64,000 nucleotides of DNA from Rhynchospora pubera (lineage: Eukaryota; Streptophyta; Magnoliopsida; Poales; Cyperaceae): the NCBI GenBank assembly GCA_028095005.1, contig CM051463.1, forward strand, positions 8,919,052 through 8,983,051, in the 5' to 3' direction. Numbering within the stretch: the first letter of the stretch is position 1; the number at the start of each line of letters is the position of its first letter. The notes under the pieces are model-generated. The model was given only the letters and a program-made list of their open reading frames with translations, had not been told where the DNA came from and did no database searches. Positions 1-12,274 of the stretch are shown piece by piece. Both the position numbers and the translations under genes were made by a program.

Positions 1-505
1 TAGAGAGCTCCACTTTGCAAAATTTGACCAGAATTGAGCCTTTGAGCACAGGGATACTCTCCCATTTGAGCTTTTCATAGCTAGACCATCTTGAGAGATT
101 TAGTAGCCTCAAACACCACCGCCCCGACATTGTCGCTAGGTGTAGGTTGGAATAGGTTGAGAGCTCTTCTCCTTTGAGGCCGTTGTGCCATTCGAGTTAG
201 GCCGATCCGCCTCGAGTGTCCTTGTGACGAGGTGATTCGGTTCGAAGTTGTAGTCCCGTTCGTTGTGGAATTGAACGGAGCGCGCCCTTGTGTGGTAGCG
301 AAACTCCCGGAGACGTACGACTAAGGCTAGTTCAATTTCTCTCTCTTTTTTTTTCTCTTTATTATCTTGCTATACTTGAATTGCTTGTGTGTTTGCTTGT
401 ATTGGGTACCAATTGAATTGTGTTAGGGTAGTTCATACCAAACCGGTCCAAAGCCTCATTTGCTTCCGCTAAACCTTGGTTAAGCCGCCTATTTTAGGGA
501 CAACA
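1..505 (+). mobile_element. Right-hand part of an LTR (E3 family), cut by window edge
   Basis: The stretch is similar, in reverse complement, to 32326-32800, including a block around 237-330 that matches 32520-32640. Both copies finish with the same terminus, TTAGGGACAACA, which ends at 505 here and at 32326 on the minus strand. That fits the CA end of an LTR beginning TGTTG. No primer-binding site follows at 506, so this is probably a 3' LTR or a solo LTR rather than a 5' LTR. The promoter part of the LTR would lie left of the window. Confidence 0.65.
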
Positions 506-891
506 CATACATTATCCTATTTAGAAATTATGAACCATTTTAGAATTTTCCAAGTGTTATTTTAATCCAAAAATTTACAATTTGTATCAAATTTTAGATT
601 ATTTTAAACGTTTATTACAAAAAAACAATGTTTCACCTATCATTATGTATTTTTAAGCCATGCAATTGCACAAACAAAAAAAGTATGAAAATTAATCTAA
701 TCATCCATAAACTCAGATTCTGTTTATATTAGCTTTGATGTTCATATCATTATAATTTATCAACAGAACCAATCAAGAGATTTCGGGCAATAATCCCTCT
801 GAAATCATACGGGCTAACGGATTTTTATGGGCCGGCCTCCTTTTCATGGGCCTTGATGTTGTGTTGTTAACACAAATAATACATTTTTGTG
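506..891. other. Intergenic, AT-rich, nothing recognised
   Basis: No open frame, RNA gene or repeat could be supported between the LTR end and the foldback element. Confidence 0.6.
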
Positions 892-2638
892 CCGAAAAAA
901 TTAATAGTAACGTTACTGTTCATATTAATTTTGATAATAACAGAAAAAAATCAAAATTTTAATACTAACGTTGCTGGATCGTCATCCCAGTTGACGATCC
1001 AAGCTTGAATCGTCATCCGAAATGACGATCCAACAAAAAAAAAAAACCCAAGCTATTATATATACTTTTATAAGTGAGATTTCCTCGTTTGTCCAGTTAC
1101 TAGTGGAGCTGTACTATATGCATCAAGTGCTGCATAGTTGTCCATTACTTAATATATATGTTAAACCACCTGTAGTGAATAAGCTAGTGTTGTGTGTGTG
1201 ACGAGAATTGGTTCAGTCAGAAGATGTTTCCGAATTTTTTTTGTTTGGATCGTCATCCCAAATGACGATCCAAACAAAAAAATTTCAGAATCCTTTTTTA
1301 TGCAAATTTTACATTTTAGCCCCCAAAATTTTTATTATTACAAAATATATAATTTATAATTAAAAATTAAACAAAATTAAAATATCTATTATAAAAATAT
1401 AAATATCTACATTTATTGTATAAAAAAAATTATATTGGACTATTATGAAAATAATAATTTTAGGGTCATCGGCGAATATAGTCCAATGACCCTAAAATAT
1501 ATTCAATTTTTTCGCCGATGACCCTAAAATTATTATTTTTACAATATAGTCCAATAAAAAAATTATACATTAAATGTAGATATTTATATGTATGTAAATG
1601 TATAAATGTATATATTTATTTGTAGATATTTATAGATATTTACAATACAATAAAAAAAATGTGTAATGTATAAATGTATATATTTATATGTATGTAATGT
1701 ATATATAAACATATTTTTTAAAGTATAATTTTTAATATATTTTATATACATATATTTTTTTAATATACTTATACATAGAAATATATGGTCATTGTCACCA
1801 TATATTTTTTAATGTATAATTTTTAAAAAAATTATATACATTAAAAATACATATAAAATATACAACAAAAAATTTTATTGTACTATATTGTAAAAATAAT
1901 AATTTTAGAGTCATCGGCGAAAGAATTGAATATATTTTTTGTTGAATTTATTCGCCGATGATACTAAAATAATTATTTTTACATAGTAGTCCAATAAAAA
2001 AATTTTGCTATACATTAAATGTAGATATTAATATATAATTTTTTTAATGTATAAATAAATATACATAGAAATATATGTACATAATAATATGTATCATATA
2101 TTTTAATTATATACAATAATATGTATTTAATATATAAAATATACGATACATTATATATATATGTATGAATAAATATTACAAACATATACAATATTATGTA
2201 TTTAACATGTAATAATTTAATTATATACTTATATTTTTATAATAGATGTTTTAAGTATGTTTAATTTTTAATTATTAATTATATATTTTGTAATAATAAA
2301 AACTTTCGGGGGCTAAAATGTAAAATTTGCATTAAAAAAAGATTCTGAAATTTTTTTGTTTGGATCGTCATCCCAAATGACGATCCAAACAAAAAAATTT
2401 CAGAAAATTAAAATATGTGGGTTTTTTGTTGGATCGTCATTTCGGATGACGATCCAAGCTTGGGTCGTCAACTGGGATGACGATCCAAGCTTGGATCGTC
2501 AACTGGGATGACGATCCAAGAGTATTGGGCTTTCGTCAACTAGGATGACGATCCAACAACGTTAGTATTAAAATTTTGATTTTTTTCTGTTATTATCAAA
2601 ATTAATATGAACAGTAACGTTTCTATTAATTTTTTCGG
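892..2638. mobile_element. Foldback-type DNA element with nested inverted repeats
   Basis: The outer arms (892-1045 and about 2410-2638) are inverted copies of each other and start with CCGAAAAAATTAATAG. A second pair of inverted arms lies inside (about 1245-1400 and 2230-2400), and a third pair carries the motif TCATCGGCGAA (about 1455-1540 and 1895-1985). A small palindrome, GGATCGTCAT-N4-ATGACGATCC, occurs about eight times near the ends (976, 1009, 1247, 2362, 2431, 2463, 2493, 2532), sometimes with changes. There is no coding sequence, so it must be non-autonomous. No clear target duplication was found, so the superfamily is unassigned. Confidence 0.75.
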
Positions 2639-4740
2639 TTCGACGATCTCTTGCTACATTCCAAGATTATTTCAGAAAATTAATTTGAATGTTACATTTT
2701 ATTATTTTACTTTTAATCATAATTGATATTTTTAAATTCAAATTCTAACACAGTGAAAATTAATAAAGACACTTCAAAATTTTCCTCTTGATAATAAAAA
2801 AATATTCTGAATTAAAAATGAAAATTAGGCTATTTAACTTTATATATTTTAAATTTTAGTTTGCATCTAACCGTTAATATACATGTATACCGTATTGCAC
2901 TTCTTGAATCTTCGATTCTGCCAAAAAAAAGAAATAATAATAATAATAATAATAAATAAAAATAAACAAATCGTATATTACTTAATATGCTAACGTTAGT
3001 GAACGAGCAACATATTTGCAGGTACCTGTATGTATGCTTTAAATTTAAATTTAGAAATTATTACAAAATTCATAAATTAAACTACGTACCGTCAATGGAT
3101 TTCAAATTACGAAGTGGCGTAGAATGACTACTGCTTCAATGTATAGGACAAAATAATCAGTATCAGTTACATCACACAGCACCACTTTCGTTAGTCTATT
3201 ATTTTTCCAAGACGACTGGAGTTGATAACAATATCTCTTATCGTTGACCCCTTTATTGTGTGTAATTAAACCGAAAGCTGAACATAATTAATATTTCCTT
3301 TCCGCCTAGGCGCCTATGGGCTCTTGAACTTTCAAAAAAAATTCCTTTTATTGGGGAGTTGATTTTGATTTTTGGGTATATTATTTTTATGAACTAATTA
3401 ACGTCATCTATCAATTAATTTTGATCACGCACTACTCACGCCCCACATGCAATATTAATAAGTTTTATTAAAGCAGTCAAAGGCTCACAGCCAGTATTCT
3501 CTCTGTTTATCGTAGACTAGCAATCTAGTTGCATTTACATAAAAATTATTTTCTCAGAGCAAATCCATATAGTTTGGAAGTCAATAAATGTCACTTTCTA
3601 CCTGACGACTTCTTTAACCTGTCCTGTACGGGCCTGTATGTATCATATTACTTTTTATCCAGCATTTTATTTTGGTCCAAATTAACAGGATATATAGCGC
3701 GCGTCTCTTTCTACTTGACTATATTAACTTTTTTAGTTTCCAACTGAAAAAAAAATTGTGATAATTTCAAATCCATACCTACTGCATAGACAATGACAAA
3801 CTTTTGAGCAAATTCAACTTATTAAGTCCGAAAGGTGTAATTGTTAGATGATACATACATGAATCAAGGGTACATGAATACCCATATAAAGTTACCATAT
3901 AAATAATCGAAATTCTAGTAGTGCTAGATTTAAAACCTTCATCAAATTAGATCCATTGCCGGAATCAGTATTGGTATTAAAACTTACTTTAGTAACGAGT
4001 CTTAATCAAATTGGCCCTCCTCACTTATCCATTGCGGTCAGTAATAATCTGGTTTACTTTAGGTTGATAGCAAATGTAAAATTGAAATTTCTGTGAAATT
4101 TGAATGAGATGCACTAATCCTCCGCAGCCTTGATTTGTTGTGGAATTTTCAGGCGCCTGGATTTGATTTGATATGAAAATTTCTCTTGTCTGGCCGCAAT
4201 GGAGAAGGAAGGGAAGGTGAGATAGCATTCGAAGGAGAGAAAGCGCCTTGGTTTTCCTTGATTTGTTGCGAAAACTTCCTTATCTGAAAATTTCGATGGG
4301 AAAGAATGGAGGGTAAGTACGCTTGCTTTCCTTGATTAAAGAATAGCAAAGGATTAAGGAAAGAGATCGGAGTGGACAAAATTGCAATGAAAAATAGAAC
4401 CTAGAGCCGACATAATGGAGTTTTAATATAAAGTGAAAAAGAAAGTAAATGATACTCGAACCCTCGTACTCTGCATTCTCGAGCGACCGTGACGTCACTC
4501 CACCTCTTAACTCGTTTTAAATCCAGACCACTGATTTGATCAGATCATTACAAATCCATCATCCATATTGCAGTAGTAAACTTTTGTTTACTTCTTTAGA
4601 CTCAAAATTGGATAGACATTTGGATTAATGCTTTTATAAGCAGTAGGAATATATATAAAACTACATAGCATATAAAATTCTTAAAAAAGTAAAATGATGG
4701 ATAGGGTCAACATAAGCAAATTGAGATACATTGTTCAATA
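2639..4740. other. Intergenic region downstream of the WAK-like gene
   Basis: There are no convincing genes; the short frames at 3529-3747 and 4025-4498 look like chance. An (AAT)n microsatellite lies at 2934-2955. The part around 3590-3790 resembles, in inverse orientation, the foldback arm at about 31670-31860 (shared words TTATCCAGCATTTT and TTAGTTTCCAACTGAA). It is therefore probably a relic of the same repeat family. Confidence 0.5.
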
Positions 4741-7700
4741 TCAACGACCAATAGCAATACTCTCCGCAGCTTCTTTATCTATATTAAAATAGCCAGTGTG
4801 GCCGATTACTATCTCATGTGATGCTTCACCAAGTAGCGTTTCTATTTCTTCGTGATCGTACTCTTGTCCCCAGGGATGCTGCTTAAGCTTCTTGATTCTG
4901 TCAAGTTCTTGAGCTACTTCCTTCATTGTAGGTCGTTCTTCTCCTTTTATATTTAGACATTCCTTAACCAACTCAACAACATTTATAATCACTTCCATGT
5001 CGTCTTCACATTTAATTTGATTATCTAAAAGCTCATCCATTTTGTTCTCTTTTATAGCAAGGAGGAAACAAGATGATAGACTCCTCTCTTCTTCTAGTGC
5101 ATCAAAATCAATTGCAGGTTTCCTGGTTAAAAGTTCTAGAAGAACAACACCGAAACTATACACATCGCTCTTGTCTGTCAATTGGCAAGATTGCATATAT
5201 TCTGGGTCGAGGTATCCGCATGTTCCTTGCACAAGCGTTACGAATTGCGCTTCATTTGTTGGAGCTAGTATCGATGCACCAAAATCGGACAACTTTGCTG
5301 TGTAATTTTGGTCTAAAAGAATATTAGCAGATTTCACATCTCCATGAAAAATCGGAATAGATGCTGAAAAATGTAAGTATGCAAGTGCTTCTGCTGATTC
5401 TTGGGCTATCTTTAGACGGGTGGCGAGAGAAACATGAGACAAATGATTTTTTCCATGAATGAAATAATACAAAGTGCCATTTGGAATAAATTCATATACT
5501 AGCATTGGAACTTCCACCTCTAGACAACATCCTAGGAGTTTTATAATATTTTTGTGGTTAATTTGGGAGAGGATAATCACTTCTTTACCAAATTCCTTTC
5601 TTTTACCCTCGTCGTCTATCTTACACTTTTTTATAGCAACCATTTGATCTCTTAGAATTCCTTTGTAGACAATGCCGTGACCTCCATGACCAATTATATT
5701 TGTACTATCAAAATTGTTTGTTGCATGTTCTACTTCTTTCTTGGTGAAGATTATAAAACCACACCCTTGATCTGATTGAATCTTCTCCAACAAAATCCTT
5801 CCGCCATGATCTAGAAAGTATCTCTCTTTTACTTGAGAAAATTTTCTTCTTTCGTAGACCATGCATGTGCCAAGTCCTAGAAAACATAGTGCGACAATGC
5901 CAGCACAAGTAGTTCCTACAATGATAAGTTAAAATTTGCTTTAATTATAAGACGAAACTAGATATCGGCTATCTAGGAACTCTCTGAATCGCTTCTAATC
6001 GTCCAAACACTACAAAAAAGATGGTCTTTACATAGACTTTATAGCTTGACTTTTTTTATTTATGTTGATTATTGTTCTATTGCTAGATTTATTTGATGCA
6101 TTAAATTTAGCAATTTTTTTAGCAAGTCTCAATTTTCTATCAATAGCTCCTTAAAAATCTAGCAAGTTATTTTTGATAGACTTTTCGAATCTTGTAATAT
6201 CTAATGTAGCAACAATAAATTGCTAGACTTTTTTAAATTGCTACACTAGATATTACAAGATTAGAAAAGTCTAGCAAAAATAAATTGCTACATTTTTAAG
6301 GAGATATTAATAGACAATTGTGTCTTGCTAAAAAAATTTTAGATTTAGTACATCAATTGAATCTAGCAATAAAAAAAATAAATCTAGCAATAGATCAATG
6401 TCCAACATAAATAAAAAAGTCTAGCAATAAAAATCTATGTAAAAACCATCTTTCTTATAGTGAAATGAGATCAATGGATAAGATAATTGCTCCGAAAATT
6501 GTCAAAACGCACTGTTCATAACACGATTTTTACATATCGTCTAACTTTATATATAAGTATAATGTAATAAACATTGCATGTGGTAGAATTTGTCCTATTT
6601 TTTTTTTTTTAATATACTAGACAGCAGCTACCTACTTGTATATATGTATTATTGGTGCTTAATTTTTAGTTAAATTCTTACTAAATTTACATCTGATTTG
6701 GCTAAAGTACCAGTACAAATAGTTAGCACTTAGCACAGATCAAATTAATTGTTGATCGGTGCAAATTGAGTTACCTCACTCAGCTTCGGTCCGGTTCAAA
6801 TCAATTTTTGAGAAGTGACGTCATTCTGTTTATAGGGTTCAGATTTTGATTTCACTTTGTTTCACTTCGGGTGATTTACATTATAATAAAAGGAAAAAAA
6901 TTAATTTTTTTGTAAATTTAACTTTTAGGGCTAATGTTTTAAATATCTTTTGAAATATTTTAAACATTTTTGAACCACAAAAATTAATTGTATAATATTT
7001 TAACGGAGTATATATTTAGGAAATGTAGCTCAATCTAATAATTATTTGGCATCCGTCAATAACTTTATTTTTTTCTTTAAGTTGAGCATTAAAAGGTTAT
7101 ATGATGACCGATGAATCGAACTGTAAATTAATTGACTTAAATGTAATATGATAAATTATATTTTTATACATATTTTGACCATACTTAGTATCAAAATAGC
7201 ACTCCAATAAATATAATTGTCTCATAATAAACTGTATTTTCTAGGATTTTGATATTGTCGCCACTTCTATTTTTGTTTTATAGAATTCCTGTGGAAATTG
7301 AAGATAAGACACGTCAAGCAAGATGAACGGAGCACAACCCACAGCCAGACGACTCATTCTTGGCTCACACGCGCGTGCCATAGACCAGGGACCCACAAGC
7401 ACCAAAGCAGATCAGATTTCGCATGAAGGCCCAAGTTTCAGCCCATACCTCGAGACCAGAGAGACATTTCGGTTCGAAATTCATATATGGAAGGTGAAAT
7501 TTGATAATTCTGCAAGGAAGAAAAAACTTTCTCTTGCCCTAGCCGCCTCCTGGACTTTTCTTTGGATATTTCTATGCAGAATTTCGACCAGAAAAGGATC
7601 CTGAATTTTCTCCACATAATTTCCACCTCTTGCAAAGTGTTTTGGGATTTTTCCATGGATTTTGAAGGCAAGGCGGCGAGTTTGGACAAGGCAGCAGCAA

Positions 7701-10700
7701 TCCATATCTGTTCTCCATCGATTTCCGACCATAGAGAAAGAAGTAAAGCGCAAGGGGCTATTTGGTTATCTCTTTCATGCTTTTATTTCGGTTTTCTATG
7801 GGTTTATTTGTTGTTTCATGCATGATACTTGTTATTGTTTGTAATTTGAACATGTCTAGCTAAATTTTAATGTCTTAAGGTTAGGTAGTTGTTTAATTTG
7901 GTATTTGGTATGGTTTGATGAGATACGATTATGTTATATGATGTTGATGTGTTGAGATATTATTATTATGCTTGGTTATGTTTATAAGTTATTCGATTGT
8001 TTACCTATGGATGAACTACAGCGTCTTTAGGACATTAGACTAGAATAATTTGTGAAAATTGCTAAGTAATTGAGGTAAGCCATCACTAATCGACCGATAG
8101 GTGTAGTTTCTACGATCTGAAAGGACGTAGATACCTTTGGAATATCAACACAAAAACCTTAATCAATTAACCCCCAACACGAAAGTTTAGGACTAGTTGG
8201 TTATGTAGTAAAAGTCGAGTTCCAAACCAAATCCAAACTGACATTGCGATAGCTGAGGCTAGGATTTAGGTCTGGTCGACAAGTAGCTTTCATATAGCTT
8301 AATCTAATATTATGAAACCAAAACAGAGAGTTTGGAGTAAATTTCGGCACGACGATCTATAATTTTTTTTTTCTGAAATTTATAGATTTCGGTCTGAAAT
8401 CTTCTCTGTTACGCGCGAAAGTGAGTAACAACAACTCTCCATAACCAAATTAAATGAACTCAAAGCCTTAGGATATTTTCTTGCATCTGTTTGAGTCCAG
8501 AAAAATTAAAAAACAAACTCAAAAATATTTTATTATTTATTTCCTCAAATTTAACTATTACTTTGTCTTTTAAAAAGTCAAAGCTTCACAAATTTAATTT
8601 GTTAGTTTTTAAGAAAAACTAAGTCCGATAATTATTTTTACTGTCCTTGTAGATCGACCCTTAGCTTTGCCCTCACGATTAGTAAGATAGAAAGAAAGTT
8701 ATAAATTTATTTGACCTAGGCTTCCGAACCTTTATTATAATATATTCTCTATTTAAAACATAAAGAGAAGATCTACCATTTTCAACTTTTTTTTTTCAGC
8801 AATAATGCTTAAGGTGTGTGTCAACAGGCCGGTTTGTTGGGTGTGATCACATAATGCTATCTTCAGCTAATTTGTTACGAAACTTTTTAGGTTCTTTAAT
8901 TTGACCTCTATATTGACGGTAGATACGAGATTGGCTAAAGTATACTCCAGCATATAGATAGCCCGTATGCTGGAGTCGTTTCTCACAATCTAAAATGCAT
9001 ACAGTCGATCCGAAGCTTTCAAATTGTTCTCCATATTGAAATCTCCTAGGAAACTAAAATTTATATTTTTTCGAATTTTTTTACTATATATTATGCTATT
9101 TTAAAAAAACATTGTAAAGGAGTTGTAAAGGAGTATTTCTGGCCCTTCAATTTGAAAATAGCATAATATATAGCAAAAAAATTCGAAAAAATGTAAAATT
9201 TGGTCTTGAAGGATATTTTTACATGGAGAACAACTTGAACGGTTTGGATCGACTGTTTGAATTTTAGATTTTCAGAAACGACTCTAGCATACGGGTTTGA
9301 TCCGTATGCTGGAGTATACTTTAGCCAATCTCCGGTAGATACACTTCGTTTGAGGGTCTTATAAAATATCCTTTTTGAGGGTCGAGTTTAGATACACTTC
9401 AAAAGGATCAAAATATGGCCAAATTAATTATAAACTAGGTACGAGTACCGTATCCGGTACGGTATGGATACGGCGGTACAAATTTTTTTAAAAATTTCCG
9501 ATATGGATACGGCGATATATATATGTATATGTGTATGTATATATATGAAAAATAAATTTTGTAAATCTCTAAAACAATTTTGAACCTAAATACATTTAAT
9601 CATAAACGAATAGTACGTAATTAAAAAATTATTTAAAATATTTTAGATCTCTAAAAAAATGGAAATTTTATACTATCAGATTACTTATTTTTTTGCAACA
9701 ATGCACATAAATTTTGATGCCAACACGAGTTTTAGAGGACTCTTAAATAATTAAAATACTAAAAAACTATTATTTAAAAAAATTGGAAATGGATTTGTCC
9801 ATTAATTTGAGAAATGGAGATTAAACCGAATATTGGGATGCTTGGTTGTCCGATTTTGAATATTTCCTTAGTCCCACAATGAAGTCAACATTTTAAAGTA
9901 GGTTGGGCGGGGACGTTAATTTTATTGCCATGACCATGATGGCTTCCCATCATCCCATGTGTAGCAACAATTTTGGACCTTTAATTAATGTTCAAAAAAA
10001 AAAATTAATCACGTTAAAAAAATAATCAAGCTGTGTTGGTCAAACGGGATAACATAGATTATAACCATATAGAAGAAATTTTTTTTTTAAGAAAAAACCA
10101 GAAAACAATTTTAACTCTCTATTTCCACAACTCATTCTAATGCAATTGTTCACGAAGGTTCGTTTGGATTGTTTAGGAATAAAAAAAATAATCTATTCCT
10201 AGGCGAAAATTATTGAGAAGTATGTAACTTTATGAAAAATTTAAATTGTTTATAATAAATTTAGGTTTAGGAAAAAGTTATTCCTCCTATTCTCATAAGA
10301 TCTAAACGGAGCCAAAAGACTTTTATCCCAATAATTAAGGTACCTATAATGAGACCAAAGTTGAGTTCGCATATATCGTTATTACTGCGCCATCCGAAAG
10401 GACAAAAGCACTTATAGCTCCCTGGCAAATTGTGGCACTTGCCTCGCTTGGAGCATCGGTTTTCGGTAGCACATTCATCAATGTCTACAAAACCATACCG
10501 GATAATTAGTACAGACTGTCAAGCATATACAACAATATTTTACAATGTCATTTTGCTTTGGTACCACAAGTGCAACATTTGATTTGAATTTTACAGAAAT
10601 ATGAGCTGTTTGTGGGGATGATTGTTTGAGAGAGAGAGAGATACCTCGGCAGCCTCCTTGTAAGTACGGATTGCCATCATAACCCATGAAGCAATTGCAG

Positions 10701-11566
10701 ATATAACCAAGACCACTGCTTAAGTCCACACAAACACTGTTTACACTGATACAGGCAAAGGAGGAACTGTTGGTCCGTGCAGTAGCACACGTTGTATTTG
10801 CTATTGCCCAATCAACCAAAGCCGGCATGTTTTTCTCCAACAGCTCGTCAGTGGTGATGTACTCGGTGTTGAACGTGAAATGATCTTCTTCAGTTAACAT
10901 AGCATAGCCGCAAGAACCAATATTGAAATTGTTGAAATTTTCATCAAATGAAAAATTAATGCGGTATGTATCTTGGGGAATAGATGTCTGGCAACAGCCA
11001 ATTCCAGAGCATGACCCATTTGTCAAGCTCTCTACGCTATCGCACCAAGAAAAACATCCACCCACGTAGGAATAATCTTGTTTGTTGGTAAAATTGAGAT
11101 ATCCAAGTGCACCACAACCAATGACTACGAACTTATTTTTCTCTGGGTTATACCTGTATGGCGAACCAAAAAGGTTGTTATCCCAATATATGGTCCTGTC
11201 TAGTGAATTGTTCGTGCTGTTGTTGCAGAAGGAAGATACAGGCATGGTAACACGTGTCTGGCCTGAAGTGAGGCTGATATTCAGAACAGCCATTTCACCT
11301 AGGTACGGAGCATATGTACCGTTATCATCAGTTGCGTTACAACTGACTTCAAAACTTGGCATAAAGCAATTGGGACTGCCGATGCCGAAAGGGTATGGAA
11401 TGGAAACACTACCACAGCTGTCTGGGCACCCGGGCTTAGACATATTTTTTGCAGATTCAGCGGCTTTTGTTTTGGACGGGGAAAAGAGCAGGAGAAGAAG
11501 AAGGTGGGATAGTGCCACCACAGTACTACTGTATGCATGGAAGGAGGCATTTTTTATTTCATGCAT
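4741..11566 (-). CDS. Wall-associated receptor kinase-like protein, three exons
   Basis: Exons run 11566-10645, 10484-10344 and 5915-4741 on the minus strand. Both introns are GT-AG, both junctions are phase 1, and the join gives 745 codons without a stop. In order, the protein has a hydrophobic secretion signal (about residues 12-36), a cysteine-rich GUB_WAK-type domain (CPDSCG, IPYPFGIG), a WAK-associated cysteine region, an EGF repeat ending CNCFMGYDGNPYLQGGC, a calcium-type EGF beginning DIDEC and encoded by exon 2, a membrane helix (about 350-372) and a kinase. Kinase motifs are the glycine loop GHGGHG (about 430), the lysine in VAIKK (about 450), HGDVKSANILLD (about 545) and DFG (about 565). 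The HRD arginine is replaced by glycine, so this is a non-RD kinase. The family sits in the plasma membrane, contacts the cell wall and signals through Ser/Thr phosphorylation in defence and growth; the ligand here is unknown. The length is normal for WAK-like proteins and nothing is broken. The kinase exon has methionines that mimic a separate start, but the membrane helix begins upstream of them. Confidence 0.9.
6008..6462. mobile_element. CACTA-superfamily MITE
   Basis: The element begins CACTACAAAAAA and ends TTTCTTATAGTG, so its termini read CACTA inward from both sides. The whole 455 bp is roughly palindromic about a centre near 6235, with CTAGCAA words repeated in both arms. It is flanked on each side by AAA (6005-6007 and 6463-6465), matching the 3-bp target duplication expected of CACTA elements. 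It has no coding sequence and would depend on a transposase supplied in trans. Confidence 0.85.
7290..8760. mobile_element. Possible degenerate gypsy-type LTR relic
   Basis: The end of this stretch (around 8638-8710, with words such as TCCTTGTAGATCGACCC) resembles the 3' end of plant Ty3/gypsy LTRs as I remember them. The stretch has no second copy in the window, no visible target duplication and no coding potential. Both the boundaries and the assignment are tentative. Confidence 0.3.
8927..9332. mobile_element. Mutator-type MITE with 10-bp target duplication
   Basis: The inverted termini begin GAGATTGGCTAAAGTATACT and match over about 28 bp. The element is flanked by the identical 10-mer CGGTAGATAC at 8917-8926 and 9333-9342. 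The 406-bp body is non-coding and largely palindromic. A terminal GAGA and a 9-11-bp duplication are typical of MULE-derived elements. Confidence 0.85.
10157..10313. mobile_element. Degenerate Tourist-like MITE
   Basis: The left end GGTTCGTTTGGAT and the reverse complement of the right end GGCTCCGTTTAGAT are imperfect inverted repeats, about 157 bp overall. The termini resemble those of the better-preserved element at 30053-30241. No intact TTA duplication remains here. Confidence 0.5.
10344..10484 (-). other. Exon 2 of the WAK-like gene (calcium-binding EGF module)
   Basis: This 141-bp exon is flanked by an acceptor (TTTTGTAG just upstream of 10484) and a donor (GTACC starting at 10343). 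With the last base of exon 1 it encodes a calcium-type EGF: DIDEC, then regularly spaced cysteines through CHNLPGSYKCFCPFGW. It ends with LNFGLII, the first turn of the membrane helix that exon 3 completes. Both splice junctions are phase 1. It is too short to stand out as an open frame. Confidence 0.9.
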
Positions 11567-12108
11567 ACTGCCTGACTGAGTATAAAGTTATTGGGTAAAC
11601 AGAATTTGTCTAATAAAGTTCTTACTTCTTAGTTCTAAGATTGGATCGCTGGATAGCTTAAATACAGCAGTTGGAGGATAACCCATAAGCAGATTAAAAT
11701 TAATTAATTAATTACATCAGTGAAGTTTAATATATATTAATTAATTGCCGTGCGTACAATGAATTTGTGTGATGGTCCAGTAGGAAGTTTCAACATTTAA
11801 TTGAATTATTATATTATTATTACTGAGAAGCCAGCTTGACTCCGCTAGAGTTTGGAAAAGTGCAGGATACATTGATTTATTAGTATTTTTTTTTTCAAAT
11901 ACGGTACTTCGTTTCAAAAGGATATCATTATTGTGATGACATATGTTTAAATTGAATGTTTAAGTGTCAATAATAATCCTGATTTTTCATCTGTATTTGG
12001 TTCTTCTTTGAATAAAAAAATTGTGAATGACCTAGCTAACTTACAGTATAAAAAACTAGCTGATTTGGCTTGTAGTAATATCAATAAATTGAAGACTTCC
12101 AAAACTTT
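11567..12108. other. Upstream region of the WAK-like gene
   Basis: This lies upstream of the gene's start codon on the minus strand. It is AT-rich, and I could not pick out a convincing TATA box or other promoter motif, so the transcription start remains open. Confidence 0.4.
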
Positions 12109-12126
12109 AATAGCGTTCTCTATTTG

Positions 12127-12256
12127 TCTCCGCTGGCTAGTCCAGTTGGTAGAGACGTTTGTCTTTCTACGGAAAGACCTGGGTTCGATTCTCGTTGGGG
12201 CGAGATTAAAAATTGGGGTGGGGTGCCTAGCTACGGGCTTTGATCAAAAAAAAAAA
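12127..12256 (+). mobile_element. tRNA-derived SINE
   Basis: The element has an RNA polymerase III A box (TAGTCCAGTTGG, 12138-12149) and a B box (GGTTCGATTCT, 12182-12192) at tRNA-like spacing. A short non-tRNA body and an A-rich tail ending near 12256 follow. The 18-mer AATAGCGTTCTCTATTTG flanks it as a perfect direct repeat at 12109-12126 and 12257-12274. This is the target-primed insertion signature of a SINE, mobilised in trans by a LINE reverse transcriptase. Confidence 0.92.
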
Positions 12257-12274
12257 AATAGCGTTCTCTATTTG

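Larger units (their letters stand above)
5916..10343 (-). other. Intron 2 of the WAK-like gene (4428 bp), transposon-rich
   Basis: The intron starts GTACCT on the minus strand and ends CATTGTAG. It contains a CACTA-type MITE (6008-6462), an LTR-like relic (about 7290-8760), a MULE-type MITE with 10-bp target duplication (8927-9332) and a degenerate Tourist-like MITE (10157-10313). The overlapping frames at 7323-7844 lie within the relic and show no recognisable protein. The remaining stretches (6463-7289, 9343-10156) are AT-rich with nothing identifiable. Confidence 0.8.

Noticed and set aside
4741..5862. Stand-alone 373-codon cytoplasmic kinase gene
   Set aside because: The frame extends upstream into a membrane helix directly after a splice acceptor, and the missing extracellular exons lie upstream in matching phase.
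7323..7844. Cluster of overlapping short frames on both strands in the WAK intron
   Set aside because: No recognisable domain, mutually overlapping, and located in an LTR-like relic.
10478..11566. Stand-alone secreted 362-residue WAK-type protein
   Set aside because: The last 50 or so codons read into the intron. The exact donor at 10644 and the EGF exon at 10484 show it is exon 1 of the receptor.
12127..12256. Functional tRNA gene
   Set aside because: A and B boxes are present but no cloverleaf or anticodon arm could be formed, and the flanking duplication and A tail identify a SINE.
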